Shown: positions 1 to 10,276 of the stretch, piece after piece
Numbering within the stretch: position 1 is the stretch's first letter
How the letters are laid out: each line of letters opens with the position of its first letter
NCBI GenBank assembly: GCA_027623995.1
Contig: JAQBUF010000002.1
Span: 24,714 to 88,713 of the forward strand
Direction of reading: 5' to 3'
Length of the DNA stretch: 64,000 nucleotides
Source: Nitrospirota bacterium
Lineage (GTDB): Bacteria > Nitrospirota > Nitrospiria > Nitrospirales > UBA8639
The notes under the pieces: model-generated
Told to the model about the DNA's origin: nothing
Databases searched by the model: none
The model's input: only the letters and a program-made list of their open reading frames with translations
Program-made: the position numbers and the translations under genes

Positions 1-1
1 C

Positions 2-796
2 ACCATTCAACAGCTGGCACCTCTCAAGCCAGCCTATGTCAGTGTCACCTATGGTGCTGGTGGCTCCACCCGGTCATTAACCCACGATTTGGTCGTCAAA
101 CTCCAAGCCGAAACGAGTTTAACCATCGTTTCCCATTTAACTTGCGTAGGATCGAGTCAGGATGAGATTCGCCAAATCCTCGAGACCTACAATACACGCG
201 GCATTAAAAATATTATGGCTTTGCGCGGAGATCAGCCCCAAGCCCTTCAAGAAAATATCCCACCGGCCCCTGGGTTCCACTATGCCGCTGAGCTTGTTCG
301 TTTCATCAAACACCATTTCCCTCACATGGGTGTCGGTGTGGCAGGGTTTCCCGAAGGGCATCCCGATACGCCCAATCGCCTCAAGGAAATTGATTTTTTA
401 AAGGAAAAAGTTGATGCAGGAGCCGACTATATTTGCACCCAATTATTTTTTGATAACCGGGACTTTTACGATTTCCGGGATCGATGTGAAATGGCTGGCA
501 TTCAGGTCCCGATCATTGCGGGGATTATGCCAATCACATCCAAAAAGGGAATGGCTCGCATGTCGGAGCTGGCCTTGGGAGCGCGGTTCCCTGCAAAACT
601 GCTTCGGGCAATGAGAGATGCGGATAGTCCTGAAAAAGCCGAACGAATTGGTACGACCTGGGCGACAGAACAAGTTCTTGATTTGCTAGACCATCAAGTG
701 CAAGGGATTCATCTGTATACCTTGAACAAATCCAAAGCGTCCCTCCAAATCTATGAGGCCTTGGGCATTCAAAGTTTTGATATGTTGCGCAAGTAA
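2..796 (+). CDS. metF: Methylenetetrahydrofolate reductase MetF (5' end outside window)
   Basis: Flavoprotein that reduces 5,10-methylenetetrahydrofolate to 5-methyltetrahydrofolate for methionine synthesis in the cytoplasm. The frame is open from base 2 and lacks its start, so the N-terminus lies before the window. Visible family features are the TYGAGGS segment near the start, the SHLTCVG strand, the LRGDQP loop, and the QLFFDN and PIIAGIMP segments of the TIM barrel. It ends normally at a TAA. About 264 codons are present, against roughly 290-300 for a whole MetF, so only some 30 residues are missing. With purU and ftcD in this window it belongs to one-carbon metabolism. Identity is very secure. 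Confidence 0.97.
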   Translation, partial: TIQQLAPLKPAYVSVTYGAGGSTRSLTHDLVVKLQAETSLTIVSHLTCVGSSQDEIRQILETYNTRGIKNIMALRGDQPQALQENIPPAPGFHYAAELVRFIKHHFPHMGVGVAGFPEGHPDTPNRLKEIDFLKEKVDAGADYICTQLFFDNRDFYDFRDRCEMAGIQVPIIAGIMPITSKKGMARMSELALGARFPAKLLRAMRDADSPEKAERIGTTWATEQVLDLLDHQVQGIHLYTLNKSKASLQIYEALGIQSFDMLRK

Positions 797-1139
797 CGAA
801 AGATACCAAGACACTTACCTAATTTTTCCCATTTCAGTAAATTGCTACGCATTACCGCCTACTCACGTTGCTACCAACACCCAGAATTTTGAACAATTTT
901 TGAGTGCAGGCTCGGTTAAGTTTATTTGGAATATTCCGAAGAATCAGTATGGTCATTTTCTTCTAAATTCCAAGATCATCGCAAACCAAAAGCAATGAGT
1001 TTGGGGCAACATCAACCAGTTTCTGCTTATATTAAGACAACAAAATGGGTGATCCTGTTTTAGGACTTCATCGTTTCACAGTCAATTTCCACGTTTAATA
1101 TATGGACGTTTAGCTCAACGAAAAAGGGGAAATATTCCC
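797..1139. other. Intergenic region between metF and response regulator gene
   Basis: 343 bases, AT-rich, with no convincing reading frame, RNA gene or repeat. The right end should hold the promoter of the response regulator gene; a purine-rich AAGGGGA ribosome binding site lies about 9 bases before its ATG. Confidence 0.5.
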
Positions 1140-1640
1140 ATGGAAGGAAAGCCAATACAATCAATTTTAGTCGTAGACGACGATACCGTTTCCCGCAAAA
1201 AACTTTGCCGAATTTTTCAGCGTCTGGGGTTTGATAATATTCAGGAAGCTGCTCAAGGCGATGAGGCGCTTACCCTGCTCAAGGAACACCCTGTAGATTT
1301 GGTCATGGCCGATTGGCATATGCCCGAACTCAATGGGCTGGAACTCCTCAAAGCCATTCGTGCCGAAACGACGTTACGCGACACCCATGTGTATCTCGTC
1401 ACCACCGAAGGACGACAAGCTCAAATTGTCGCAGCCGTTCAGGCTGGAGCGACGGGATATATCATGAAACCATTTTCTCAAGAAAGCATTAAACAAAAAT
1501 TGGGAAATCGCCTCCCGCCAGACAGGACCCCGATCGAATCAGACGCTCAGAGCCAAGACGGTGAGGGACAGAATCCGAAAAATTCCGACCAGCTTGAACC
1601 CCAAACGACACAAGAGCTTCAACCGACAACAGTAGACTGA
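1140..1640 (+). CDS. CheY-like single-domain response regulator with acidic tail
   Basis: Receiver domain of two-component or chemotaxis signalling, residues about 6-122. The acidic triad DDD is at 13-15, the phosphorylation aspartate is D58 in ADWHMP, the conserved Thr pair is at 88-89 and the lysine is K110 in MKPF. ADWHMPELNGLELL is close to the CheY version of this loop. No DNA-binding or enzymatic output domain follows: residues 125-166 are Glu/Gln/Pro-rich and probably disordered. An output by protein-protein contact is therefore likely (inference). No histidine kinase or flagellar gene is adjacent, so its partner is unknown. Confidence 0.92.
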   Translation: MEGKPIQSILVVDDDTVSRKKLCRIFQRLGFDNIQEAAQGDEALTLLKEHPVDLVMADWHMPELNGLELLKAIRAETTLRDTHVYLVTTEGRQAQIVAAVQAGATGYIMKPFSQESIKQKLGNRLPPDRTPIESDAQSQDGEGQNPKNSDQLEPQTTQELQPTTVD

Positions 1641-2035
1641 TCGCCACATACCTACGGCTCTGCTCTCATTTTCCCTGGCAATATCTACTCTGGGACCCCA
1701 GCGGTACAGGCCAAAGGGAGGTGGAACCTGACCGAACGCCTCTTTTTCCGTCAAGACAGAACTTCTGGACCCAAAACTCCTTCTCTCTCCACCTCTGCCC
1801 AAAGTCTTACAAAAGGAAAAATCTTATCAAACCGTTTCAGTATGAAAAAAATTTCATGAAAGAGATGGGGCATCACTTTAAGCCACAAACACGACAAGGA
1901 AAGGTATCAAGTGCCCTTCAAAAATTCCCGATGGAATAAGGTAGAGAAGGATATGGAAAGCCTGTCAATTCCGCATTCTGCGAAACACACCAGTATGGAG
2001 TTTACCTACGAAATCACTCTTGGGAATGGGGGGAG
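1641..2035. other. Intergenic region, no gene seen
   Basis: 395 bases between the response regulator gene and a small hypothetical gene. Short open stretches on both strands have no family resemblance. A GGGGGAG ribosome binding site lies just before the next ATG. Confidence 0.4.
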
Positions 2036-2296
2036 ATGATGGAGCCTTTGAAAAAACCAATCGATCGCCGAGGGTATGAAAAACGAGGGGTCGCGGTTCC
2101 AGCAGGGATCCAAGGTCGAGGCCCCAGCGAATCCACTCTATCAACGCTACATACACAATTGGTGAAGCAGTATGGCGAAGGATGGGAGGTAGATACTGTA
2201 TACCCTGGATCGATTTGCGAGACCCCAAATTCTTCCAAAATGGAAGAAGGACACATGGTCATTTTTAAACGACGCCGACAACTGCGAGACGAGTGA
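2036..2296 (+). CDS. Small hypothetical protein, DUF4177-like ending
   Basis: 86 residues. The second half (residues about 37-80) has a helix, then GEGWEVDTVYPGS, then GHMVIFKRR. That order of a helix ending in G-x-GWE, a strand and a final strand with FKR resembles small DUF4177-type proteins, which have no assigned function. The start is an ATGATG pair directly after a GGGGGAG ribosome binding site. The N-terminal 35 residues are basic and unrecognised. The family link is from pattern memory only. Confidence 0.5.
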   Translation: MMEPLKKPIDRRGYEKRGVAVPAGIQGRGPSESTLSTLHTQLVKQYGEGWEVDTVYPGSICETPNSSKMEEGHMVIFKRRRQLRDE

Positions 2297-2492
2297 AATC
2301 CCAACATCTGAAATATCGACGATTTCAATATCCCTCCGCCCTCTACCCAGATTTTTCTACCTCCCCCAAACCTCAGAAAAACTTCCATTCTCCAGGCAAG
2401 AACCCCCGGGAAATTTTCCATTTGAGTTCTTTTCCTAGGCAACCGATAAAACCTTCATGCCTATCCCACTCTTTACGATAAAACTTGATTGC

Positions 2493-2726
2493 ATGCCCTA
2501 CGACCAGCTGCGCTTATTAGATGCCTGGGAAGCATGGGAAGTTCCATTGGAACAGCAACGAGAATGGGTCATTCAACTATTTGGCAACCAATACGTGCAT
2601 GACATGGAGGAGTTTCTTTCAAATCAGTCCTTGCCGACACAGAAAGAAAATCACCCTACTACTGCCACCCAAAATCCCGAGACTTCTTCTGGGGACTTCC
2701 CCGAAAACACCCAACACGAATCCTAA
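2493..2726 (+). CDS. Small hypothetical protein
   Basis: 77 residues from the ATG at 2493; the same frame also offers an ATG at 2457. Residues 1-45 are helical with several Trp residues (AWEAWEVP, REWVIQLFG); the rest is polar and probably disordered. I see no clear ribosome binding site for either start and no family that I recognise. It lies convergent to glnS with about 40 bases between the stops. It may be a real small gene or a chance frame. Confidence 0.4.
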   Translation: MPYDQLRLLDAWEAWEVPLEQQREWVIQLFGNQYVHDMEEFLSNQSLPTQKENHPTTATQNPETSSGDFPENTQHES

Positions 2727-2767
2727 CATTCCCGAACGTCAAGACATGACAAAAGTGTCTTCGCCCG

Positions 2768-4471
2768 TCATTTCGCCTTCTCAATCTTGCTCCAAGAATC
2801 TCGCAACGCCACCGTGCGGTTAAATACCAATTTTTCTTCAGAAGAATCCACACGATCAATACAAAAATATCCCTGTCGTTCAAATTGAAAATGGGTCCCA
2901 GCCTTCGCCTGTTGCAAGCTGGGTTCCACGTAGCATTGAGGTAACCGCTCTAACGAACCCGGGTTCAAGCAGTCCCGATAATCTTTCCCTTCTTTATCAT
3001 TTCCAGGATCCGGAACCTGAAACAGATGATCATAGAGCCTGACCTCTGCTTGAATCGCATGAGCAGCCGACACCCAATGCAACGTCCCTTTTACCTTTCG
3101 CGACGCTTGAGGTCCACCGCTTCGTGTTTCTGGATCATACGTACACCGCACCTCTTGAATTTCTCCAGTGGTATCATCCTTGACGACACTCAAGCACTTG
3201 ATAATATAGGCATAGCGCAAACGAACCTCCTGCCCAGGAGCGAGACGAAAAAACTTTTTTGGCGGGTCTTCACGAAAGTCCTCTTGTTCAATATAGAGGA
3301 CTCGAGAAAAATGAATGGTCCGGGTTCCCATGGTAGGATCTTCAGGATTATTGACCGCCGAAAGGGCCTCAACCTGCGCCTCAGGGTAATTTTCAATCAC
3401 TAATCGCAGGGGACGCAATACACCCATCACACGCAACGCACGTGTATTTAAATCCTCTCGAATGAAATGTTCGAGCAATCCGATTTCAACCGTACTGTCC
3501 CGCTTGGCCACCCCAATATGTTCACAAAAATTTCTGATCGCTTCGGGAGTATAGCCCCGTCGTCGCAACCCCATCAGGGTCGGCAAACGCGGATCATCCC
3601 ATCCCGTCACATGACCTTCTTCGACTAATGCTAATAGCTTGCGTTTACTCAAAAGGGTATACGTTAGGTTTAACCGAGCAAACTCAATTTGTTGCGAATG
3701 CCGATCCACCTGACAAGCATTCAGCACCCAATCGTATAATGGCCGATGGTCTTCAAACTCCAACGTACATAAGGAATGAGTGATCCCTTCCATCGAATCA
3801 GAAAGCGGATGCGCAAAGTCATAGTTAGGATAAATACACCATGATTCTCCCGTGCGATGATGATGAACGCGACGAATACGATACAACACAGGATCACGCA
3901 GATTGACATTCGGGGACGCCATATCGATTTTCGCGCGAAGGACATGAGTGCCATCCGAAAACTCACCGGCACGCATACGATGGAACAAATCGACATTCTC
4001 TTCAACGGATCGATTTCGATAGGGGCTATTTTTCCCAGGTTCGGTTAACGTTCCACGATGCTCCCGCATTTCGTCTGCGTTCAAACTATCCACGTAAGCC
4101 TGACCCTGTTTGATCAAAAATATGGCGTAGTCATACAAGCGCTCAAAATAGTCCGAGGCATAAAAAAGGCGATTGCCCCAATCAAAGCCGAGCCACCGCA
4201 CATCCTCTTGAATAGACTCGACGTATTCCACGTTCTCCTTCGTGGGATTGGTATCGTCAAACCGTAGGTTACACAGGCCTCCTGAAAACTCTTCGGCCAC
4301 CCCAAAGTTTAGACACATGGATTTCGCATGCCCGATATGGAGATAGCCATTGGGTTCTGGAGGAAAGCGGGTTCTCACTTCCCCGGCGAACTTCTTAGCT
4401 TCGACATCCTGTGCAATGATGGTTCGGATAAAATCCTTTGGCGATTCAGCATTCAATTCTGTCATGAGCAT
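2768..4471 (-). CDS. glnS: Glutaminyl-tRNA synthetase
   Basis: Class I synthetase that charges tRNA-Gln directly with glutamine in the cytoplasm. The HIGH signature is at about residues 45-48 ([10 protein letters not shown]) and the KMSKS equivalent is LLSKRKL near 271-277. The C-terminal beta-barrel anticodon-binding part is complete. The length of 567 aa matches the family (about 550-560). Two start codons are possible, Met1 or Met3. A separate gltX and a tRNA-Gln(CUG) lie 6-8 kb away, so this organism need not rely on amidating Glu-tRNA-Gln. Distinguished from GluRS by the eukaryote-like catalytic core and [12 protein letters not shown]. Confidence 0.97.
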   Translation of the reverse strand: MLMTELNAESPKDFIRTIIAQDVEAKKFAGEVRTRFPPEPNGYLHIGHAKSMCLNFGVAEEFSGGLCNLRFDDTNPTKENVEYVESIQEDVRWLGFDWGNRLFYASDYFERLYDYAIFLIKQGQAYVDSLNADEMREHRGTLTEPGKNSPYRNRSVEENVDLFHRMRAGEFSDGTHVLRAKIDMASPNVNLRDPVLYRIRRVHHHRTGESWCIYPNYDFAHPLSDSMEGITHSLCTLEFEDHRPLYDWVLNACQVDRHSQQIEFARLNLTYTLLSKRKLLALVEEGHVTGWDDPRLPTLMGLRRRGYTPEAIRNFCEHIGVAKRDSTVEIGLLEHFIREDLNTRALRVMGVLRPLRLVIENYPEAQVEALSAVNNPEDPTMGTRTIHFSRVLYIEQEDFREDPPKKFFRLAPGQEVRLRYAYIIKCLSVVKDDTTGEIQEVRCTYDPETRSGGPQASRKVKGTLHWVSAAHAIQAEVRLYDHLFQVPDPGNDKEGKDYRDCLNPGSLERLPQCYVEPSLQQAKAGTHFQFERQGYFCIDRVDSSEEKLVFNRTVALRDSWSKIEKAK

Positions 4472-4615
4472 GCAACTTTCAGATAAAGCATGAGACTCTT
4501 GGTCTCCTTAATCAATAAACTATTCCACACGTGTTTTCTCTATAAAAAGACGGTCCCCACTGTAATGTAGCACCGGAAATTCGGCAACAGACTCTTTCTG
4601 TCAATCCATGATTGC

Positions 4616-5518
4616 TTATCCACCTAGAGGCCAAAGCCAAGCTGCACCTCTGACTCCACTCGAATCACCAAATCGTGGAGGAAGCAGTCGAGTCTCAACT
4701 CGATCAGAAAATACCCAGGACTGCCACAAGGTCGGCACGGTCTGATACAGACGATCGATATTCGACAGGCCTCCACCCAAGACGATCACTTCAGGATCAA
4801 AGACATTGATGACGCTGGCTAACCCACGAGCCAACCGATGCTCATATCGCTCCAACGTCTCAAGACATTGCGAATGATGAGCTTGGGCACTTGCATGAAT
4901 GACTTCTGGTGAACAATCTTCGCCAGTTTTTTTGAAATGATCACGACTCAATCCTGGCCCCGAGAGAAAAGTTTCCAAACACCCACGTAAGCCACAATAA
5001 CATTCAGGGCCTGGTCGTTCATCGTCTTCAGGCCAAGGCAAGGGATTGTGCCCCCATTCCCCAGCTATGGCATTCGGACCATGGATTGGTCGGCCTTCCC
5101 AACATAGCCCACCACCAACCCCCGTTCCGAGGATGACTCCGAATACGGACCGGGCACCCTTTGCCGCGCCATCGGTGGCTTCAGACACCGTAAAGCAATC
5201 CGCATCATTGGCCACACGAACGGGTCGATTCAAGCGTCGCTCTAAATCTTGTTGGAAGGGATGGCCAATGAGCCAAGTGGAATTCGCATTTTTGACCAAA
5301 CCAGTGATAGGCGAAATAGTCCCAGGAATACCGATACCTACGGTCGCGGTAGTCGAAAAATCTCGTTCTAATTCTTCAACGAGAGCTCCAATGGAAAAAA
5401 GGGTGGCCGCATAGTCACCTTGCGGCGAATCCATACGACGACGGGCAACTTCCTCGCCCGCTCCATCCAAGAGGATGGCTTCAATTTTTGTTCCTCCGAC
5501 ATCAACTCCAAGACGCAT
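4616..5518 (-). CDS. ROK-family sugar kinase (glucokinase or N-acetylglucosamine kinase type)
   Basis: Phosphorylates a hexose or N-acetylhexosamine using ATP. Visible features are the phosphate loop DVGGTK at residues 6-11 and the ROK zinc signature CYCGLRGCLE near 172-181. The catalytic Asp lies in VANDADC, followed by the GTGVGGG glycine loop and a C-terminal DPEVIVLGGGLS segment. The start is taken at ATG 5518 because the frame's next upstream start is a TTG. That TTG lies about 6 bases after the stop of the upstream DUF748 gene, so the two genes may be co-transcribed. The sugar specificity cannot be read from sequence. Confidence 0.93.
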   Translation of the reverse strand: MRLGVDVGGTKIEAILLDGAGEEVARRRMDSPQGDYAATLFSIGALVEELERDFSTTATVGIGIPGTISPITGLVKNANSTWLIGHPFQQDLERRLNRPVRVANDADCFTVSEATDGAAKGARSVFGVILGTGVGGGLCWEGRPIHGPNAIAGEWGHNPLPWPEDDERPGPECYCGLRGCLETFLSGPGLSRDHFKKTGEDCSPEVIHASAQAHHSQCLETLERYEHRLARGLASVINVFDPEVIVLGGGLSNIDRLYQTVPTLWQSWVFSDRVETRLLPPRFGDSSGVRGAAWLWPLGG

Positions 5519-5536
5519 GGGATTATGCAATAGGGT

Positions 5537-8500
5537 TTATTGAGCGGTGAGAGACAGACGGGTAAGAATGCCATCCCCATCAGATTCAGAAGCAAGATTG
5601 GCCTCTACCAAAAAGATTCGTTCTTCCGGAATATTTTCTTGATTCACGAGGTGATCCCGAATACTCCTTGCACGTTCTTGCGCCAACAAACGCAACTCGG
5701 CCTCCGTGGTCTCAATCGTTTCAAGCAAGCGTTGTTGCATCTCATCAACAGAAGGAAGCTTGGGCTTTGCCTGTTGGGGACCGCCTGGCTCCGTCCCTAC
5801 CTGAGAATCTGTGGAACCACTCTCCCCCTCACCAATTGAAGCTCTCCCTTTCGCAAGTGTATTCCCAAACCTCTGGACAAATAACTCCGCAAGTAACCTA
5901 TCACGATCGTTGGATGAAAGATCCTCTACAACAGACGGCGTGGTTTGTGGTTGGCCAGGAGGAGACAACTCTTGTTGTCGTCGTTCTTTTAGTTGTGCCT
6001 CAAGTTTTGTTGTAGCAAGGCTCAACCCATCCTTGGTCGGCTCTGCCCCTCCCGTAATTTCCAATCGTAACCCAGGACGCTGGGCCAGCGCTGAGGCCAA
6101 CGTCGAAAGTTTGGCAATCTCTGGCTCAGACAAGGCCGATTGCCCCGCAGCATAGTTCACCTTCGCCAAATCATCCCCACGCCCTCCCAGCATTCCACCA
6201 ATCATGGAAAACGGAGAAGTTGCGGCCTTGGTGATAAGATTCATCAGAGTTTGCAGCACCAATTGCCCATAACTGAACTCTGGATTATTCAAATCACCGC
6301 GCACCGGCAAATCAATATCGATTCGGCCGTCACGGTCCTTCAATAAGGCCAATGCCAAAGGAACTGGCAACGAGGGCGCATCGGGACTATCGGTCGCCTC
6401 ACCCAGCGTTAATTGATCAATCTGAACCTTGTTTTCGCCAATCAATATGTGTTCCGACAAACTATAGTCCAAATCTAGCGACAGCTTGCCCTTAGTAATC
6501 GGGTACCCCATAAATTTCCACGCGTACGGAGAGACCGTCGTTAAATCCATATTCTGAAAGGCTAAGGTCAGATCGGTATACACATCCTTTTGCAAGGGAT
6601 TCACCTGCCCATGAATTTTGAGCGTGGCCACATCATCCACTCGCCCCTCCAAGGACACATCGGCTTTAGATAATTCTTGAGAAGACAATCCTTGAATCGT
6701 TCCTGAAAAGTTTTGAAGGCCTGTCACGACGTGAGGATCAATGGCCTGATCCGTAAAGTCGACGGCGGCATTTTGAATCCGTATGGTGCCAATTGTGATA
6801 AGGGGCGAAGGAGTCGCATCCTCCGTCGCGTCAGTTGAAGATTTCGCATCCTTTTCCACACCCTCATCTTCCGATGAATTTGACGGAGACCCTGGTGGCG
6901 AGAACAATCGCGAGACATTGAGCACACCCTCCGCTCCTTGCACGACTTTGGCATAAGGCAGCGTCACCACAATCTCCCGCAAATCTACCCGTGTGGGTTG
7001 AGTTTCCACGGCCAGGCCCTGAAACGCCAATTGCTCCCATTTCAAAAATTCCTCGGAGGCATCGGCCTCAGCCAATGCGAAATCATCAAGGGTCACGTCT
7101 CCTGAAAAACGTACCGCTGGGTCTTGCCCAACTTCAGCCTTAAAGGTGGTATGTCCTTGAATGGCAAGAGCCCCACGCTTCAGTTGAAATCGCACCAACG
7201 GTTCAAGGTAGGGTTGCAATGCCGTAAAGGTGAACCCTGAAAGATCCAGCTTCAAGTCCCCTGCTGGCGGCTCCAGCGTCACTTGACCACTGATCGCCAA
7301 CTTGCCTGATTGGTTAAAGGTTAAACCTAATTCCAGAATAATGGGTTGGGTAAGATCAGTGGTCACATTTTGAACCTGCAAACCAAACCCTTCGATATGA
7401 AGAGGCACTGGGGTGTGAGGCTGACGATCCTCAAACCGCACGGCATATTCTTCCAAAGAAATTTTCTTAATCGTGGCTGACCACGGCAATTCCTCTGAGT
7501 TTGAGGCCGGCGGCACATTGGATTCCACATCGGCAACCTTTGCTTCCGTGCTCGCGAATAAAGCTTGGAAATTCACGGTCCCATCTTGATTGATCCACCC
7601 CCTTACTTCGGTACCACGGGATTGAATTGAATCCACTGACACTCGACGAGCACCCACGTCTGCCTCAATTCCTCGGATAGAAAAGGACGGGATCACAATC
7701 AACTCTTCAGATTGCCCCTTTTCACGAAGGGCAAAATTTCGCAAGGTAATCGTTCCGTTGTTCAACACCAGGCCCATGGGCTCCGTCGCCATATCCACAT
7801 CGTAAGACACTTGAAGATCCAGCAACCCTTGGGAAATTTCAAATTTAAACAGATCTTGAACGTACTGCCACAGGGTCTCGGATCGAAGACCAGAGACTTC
7901 GATCTGACCTTGCGAACGAAGCGGTTCTAGAGAGACATTACCCTGCCACTGCACACGTTCCCCTTCCCCCAATTCAGCGGCCACAAAGTACGAATTTTGA
8001 TTCCCTGGCCTTGTACTGAAATTCCTCAAGGTAATCTGAAGTGGCACGATATCCGCGACAAATGTCGTGGATTTCGACTCATCACGAAACTCCACGACAC
8101 CTTGTTCGATGGACAAAAGTCCGATCTCGACGACCAATGGCTTATCATCAGAAGGATCGTTTTCAGACTCAGCGATCTCAGGAGGGAGAGGATCAGATTC
8201 GGTGCGCTGCTTTCCCAGTTCTGCGAGATTGAGACGTCCGTCTTCAAATATTTTCACCAAGCCGTAAGGAAGACTCAGACGAATGATTTCAAACCGATAC
8301 ACTTCTTCGAGTACGGACGTGGCTTCAAAATTCACGAATAGTTGTTCAAAGCCCACCATAGGGGAGCCATCAACCTCCTGAATTTCGAATCCTTCCAGCT
8401 TAAGATTAAAGGCAAAGGGATCAAAGGCGATATCCCGTAAAATTACCGGACGGCCAAGGACCTTTGAGACCTCAGGCACCCCATATTTTTTCACGGCCCA

Positions 8501-8590
8501 GGGAACCCCTAAAAAGCCAATGCCGGCATACAGTGCCACCAAACTCATGGCTATCAAAACCAAGATTCTGAGAATTTTAAAAACTCGCAT
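5537..8590 (-). CDS. AsmA-like DUF748 envelope protein, 1017 aa
   Basis: One N-terminal membrane anchor (residues about 7-30) is followed by a long periplasmic region of repeating beta-rich segments. Several contain the pattern LRNFxLxE/V or IRIQNAAVDFTDQ that is typical of DUF748/AsmA-like proteins. Near the C-terminus come LKDRDGRIDIDLPVRGDLNNPEF, a family hallmark, and then an OmpA-like helical end with Gln/Glu-rich stretches. Such proteins are thought to bridge the inner and outer membranes, possibly for lipid transport; the role here is inferred only from the family. Transcribed toward the ROK kinase with an 18-base gap to its ATG. Confidence 0.88.
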   Translation of the reverse strand: MRVFKILRILVLIAMSLVALYAGIGFLGVPWAVKKYGVPEVSKVLGRPVILRDIAFDPFAFNLKLEGFEIQEVDGSPMVGFEQLFVNFEATSVLEEVYRFEIIRLSLPYGLVKIFEDGRLNLAELGKQRTESDPLPPEIAESENDPSDDKPLVVEIGLLSIEQGVVEFRDESKSTTFVADIVPLQITLRNFSTRPGNQNSYFVAAELGEGERVQWQGNVSLEPLRSQGQIEVSGLRSETLWQYVQDLFKFEISQGLLDLQVSYDVDMATEPMGLVLNNGTITLRNFALREKGQSEELIVIPSFSIRGIEADVGARRVSVDSIQSRGTEVRGWINQDGTVNFQALFASTEAKVADVESNVPPASNSEELPWSATIKKISLEEYAVRFEDRQPHTPVPLHIEGFGLQVQNVTTDLTQPIILELGLTFNQSGKLAISGQVTLEPPAGDLKLDLSGFTFTALQPYLEPLVRFQLKRGALAIQGHTTFKAEVGQDPAVRFSGDVTLDDFALAEADASEEFLKWEQLAFQGLAVETQPTRVDLREIVVTLPYAKVVQGAEGVLNVSRLFSPPGSPSNSSEDEGVEKDAKSSTDATEDATPSPLITIGTIRIQNAAVDFTDQAIDPHVVTGLQNFSGTIQGLSSQELSKADVSLEGRVDDVATLKIHGQVNPLQKDVYTDLTLAFQNMDLTTVSPYAWKFMGYPITKGKLSLDLDYSLSEHILIGENKVQIDQLTLGEATDSPDAPSLPVPLALALLKDRDGRIDIDLPVRGDLNNPEFSYGQLVLQTLMNLITKAATSPFSMIGGMLGGRGDDLAKVNYAAGQSALSEPEIAKLSTLASALAQRPGLRLEITGGAEPTKDGLSLATTKLEAQLKERRQQELSPPGQPQTTPSVVEDLSSNDRDRLLAELFVQRFGNTLAKGRASIGEGESGSTDSQVGTEPGGPQQAKPKLPSVDEMQQRLLETIETTEAELRLLAQERARSIRDHLVNQENIPEERIFLVEANLASESDGDGILTRLSLTAQ

Positions 8591-8752
8591 ACTGCACCGT
8601 TATAGCAGGTTTAACCTGTCTCTGGGAATCAGGGGCTCGAGGCGGAAAGGGAATGAAGTTTTAGGAGTCTTTAGGAAGAAACATCCGCAGAATCACTCAG
8701 AAAATCCTGTCGCCAGGTCTTTAGACGAGGGGGGAAATCCAGATTCAACATC

Positions 8753-9613
8753 TCAATCAAAAATTACCGTCTTTTTTCCATAGACCAACACTCGATGTTC
8801 AACGTGGTTACGCACCGCCCTGGCAAGAACAAAGGTTTCAAGATCTCGCCCTTTACGGACCAAATCTTCAATGGAATCACGGTGGCCAATTCGCATGACA
8901 TCCTGCTCAATGATGGGACCTTCGTCGAGATCCTGGGTGGCATAATGCGCCGTAGCCCCGATAATTTTCACTCCCCGGTCATAGGCCTGATGATACGGTC
9001 GTGCACCAATAAACGCCGGCAAAAAGGAATGATGGATATTGATGACGGGACATCCCACGGTGTCTAAAAAAGTACTGCTCAAAATTTGCATATAGCGAGC
9101 CATCACCACGACATCAACCTGAAGGCGATGCAACTCTGCCAATACTTGTTGCTCCTGCTCTGGTTTCTTCCCAGGCAACACAGGAAGATGGCAATAGGGA
9201 ATCTCAAAGCGATCCGCCCAAAATTGGCAATCAGGATGGTTCGAGATAATGACCGGGATATCAACAGCCAACTCCCCTCGACGTTGCCGTTGCAACAGAT
9301 CCACCAAGCAATGTTCGTATTTGGATACCAGGAGGCCCACGCGAGGTCGTTTATCGGAAAAATGGAGTTCCGAGGCGATACCAAAGACTTTGGCAATCGG
9401 GGCAAACGAGGCGTGAATGGCATCACGGGGAAGCTGAAATTCTGAAAGATCAAACACTGTCCGCATCAAAAAGTCTCCGGTCTGACGATCAGTATGATGG
9501 TCCGAATCCAAGATGTTCCCGCCAAAGTCGTGAAGGAAACTCGCAACTCGCGCAACAATCCCCTTTTGATCTTTGCATCGGATTAACAAAATCCCGAACG
9601 ATGTCGTGCTCAC
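8753..9613 (-). CDS. purU: Formyltetrahydrofolate deformylase
   Basis: Hydrolyses 10-formyl-THF to THF and formate, balancing the one-carbon pool. An ACT domain (residues about 6-85, beginning GILLIRCKDQKGIVARV) is followed by a formyltransferase-type catalytic domain. The catalytic Asn-His pair is in VINIHHSFLP and the Asp is in ATQDLDEGPIIEQ. Length 286 aa is typical. The start is GTG, supported by a strong GGAGGAA ribosome binding site five bases upstream. No partner gene in the same operon. Confidence 0.96.
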   Translation of the reverse strand: MSTTSFGILLIRCKDQKGIVARVASFLHDFGGNILDSDHHTDRQTGDFLMRTVFDLSEFQLPRDAIHASFAPIAKVFGIASELHFSDKRPRVGLLVSKYEHCLVDLLQRQRRGELAVDIPVIISNHPDCQFWADRFEIPYCHLPVLPGKKPEQEQQVLAELHRLQVDVVVMARYMQILSSTFLDTVGCPVINIHHSFLPAFIGARPYHQAYDRGVKIIGATAHYATQDLDEGPIIEQDVMRIGHRDSIEDLVRKGRDLETFVLARAVRNHVEHRVLVYGKKTVIFD

Positions 9614-9690
9614 AAATTCCTCCCTGTGATTCTCATCATAGATGTTCCATTGTATTTCACCTTGAAATCACATGTATATCACAGAAAGCC

Positions 9691-9986
9691 GGATCATACA
9701 GAATTTAGGAGTCTGGCAGCACAATACAATCAGGTGAAAATAATTTAGTGGCGTGAGGCTCCCTTCGTTAGATATTCCATATCTCCTTTCGATCGAAGCG
9801 CGTCGTCAAGTCTTTTGTGTAGCTGCAGGCATCTCATGCTGCCTATTCCTCGCATCAGGGGCCATTGTTGCGTTGGAAGAGGGCAAAATAAGATCGTGCA
9901 GCGACACAAGAAAGAAAGGGGCAAGAAGTTTCATGTATCCAAAATTGGATGGAGATAAAGGCAGACCCCTAAATTCAGTATGATCC
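9691..9986 (+). mobile_element. MITE-like element, copy 1
   Basis: 296-bp non-coding element with imperfect 25-bp terminal inverted repeats (9691-9715 and 9962-9986, 23 of 25 matching by eye; ends start GGATCATAC). Direct flanks agaaagcc (9683-9690) and agaaggcc (9987-9994) look like an 8-bp target duplication with one change. The interior holds a hairpin bounded by GTAGCTGC (9816-9909). The interior matches, in inverted orientation, the element at 12384-12683. No transposase is encoded. Confidence 0.8.
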
Positions 9987-10101
9987 AGAAGGCCTTTTGT
10001 GCTTGCTTCCAGAGCACGTCAATTGGCTTACCAAACTTGTTAAATTTTTAGAAGCACTAAGGAAGGAAAGAGAGGCAAAAAAGAAAATAGGTCCAACAAA
10101 G

Positions 10102-10136
10102 AAAAGGCCCATTGGGATTTACCCAACAGGCCTTTT
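10102..10136. terminator. Strong hairpin, probable terminator of cspA (bidirectional form)
   Basis: An AAAAGGCC...GGCCTTTT outer stem of 8 bp and a TTGGG/CCCAA inner stem are separated by a CA/CA mismatch, around an ATTTA loop. The T-run end on both strands would let it act in both directions. It lies about 140 bases past the cspA stop. Confidence 0.6.
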
Positions 10137-10276
10137 CACAGATTCTTATAACCTGAAGCTCAAGTTCACAGGCACCAGCCAAGACGACACGTGACCCGAT
10201 TACTCGCTAAGTCTTAAACCGAACTGAGTCCGCCATATCACAGACTCTTGGCAACCACTCTAAAAAGCTATGGTAA

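Noticed and set aside
753-998. Plus-strand frame overlapping the end of metF
   Set aside because: Starts inside metF, has no ribosome binding site and no recognisable protein character.
9753-9983. Open frame containing CCLFLASGAIVALEEG, also present at 12412-12621
   Set aside because: It lies entirely within the two MITE-like elements and follows their shared DNA; no ribosome binding site or family. Treated as non-coding.
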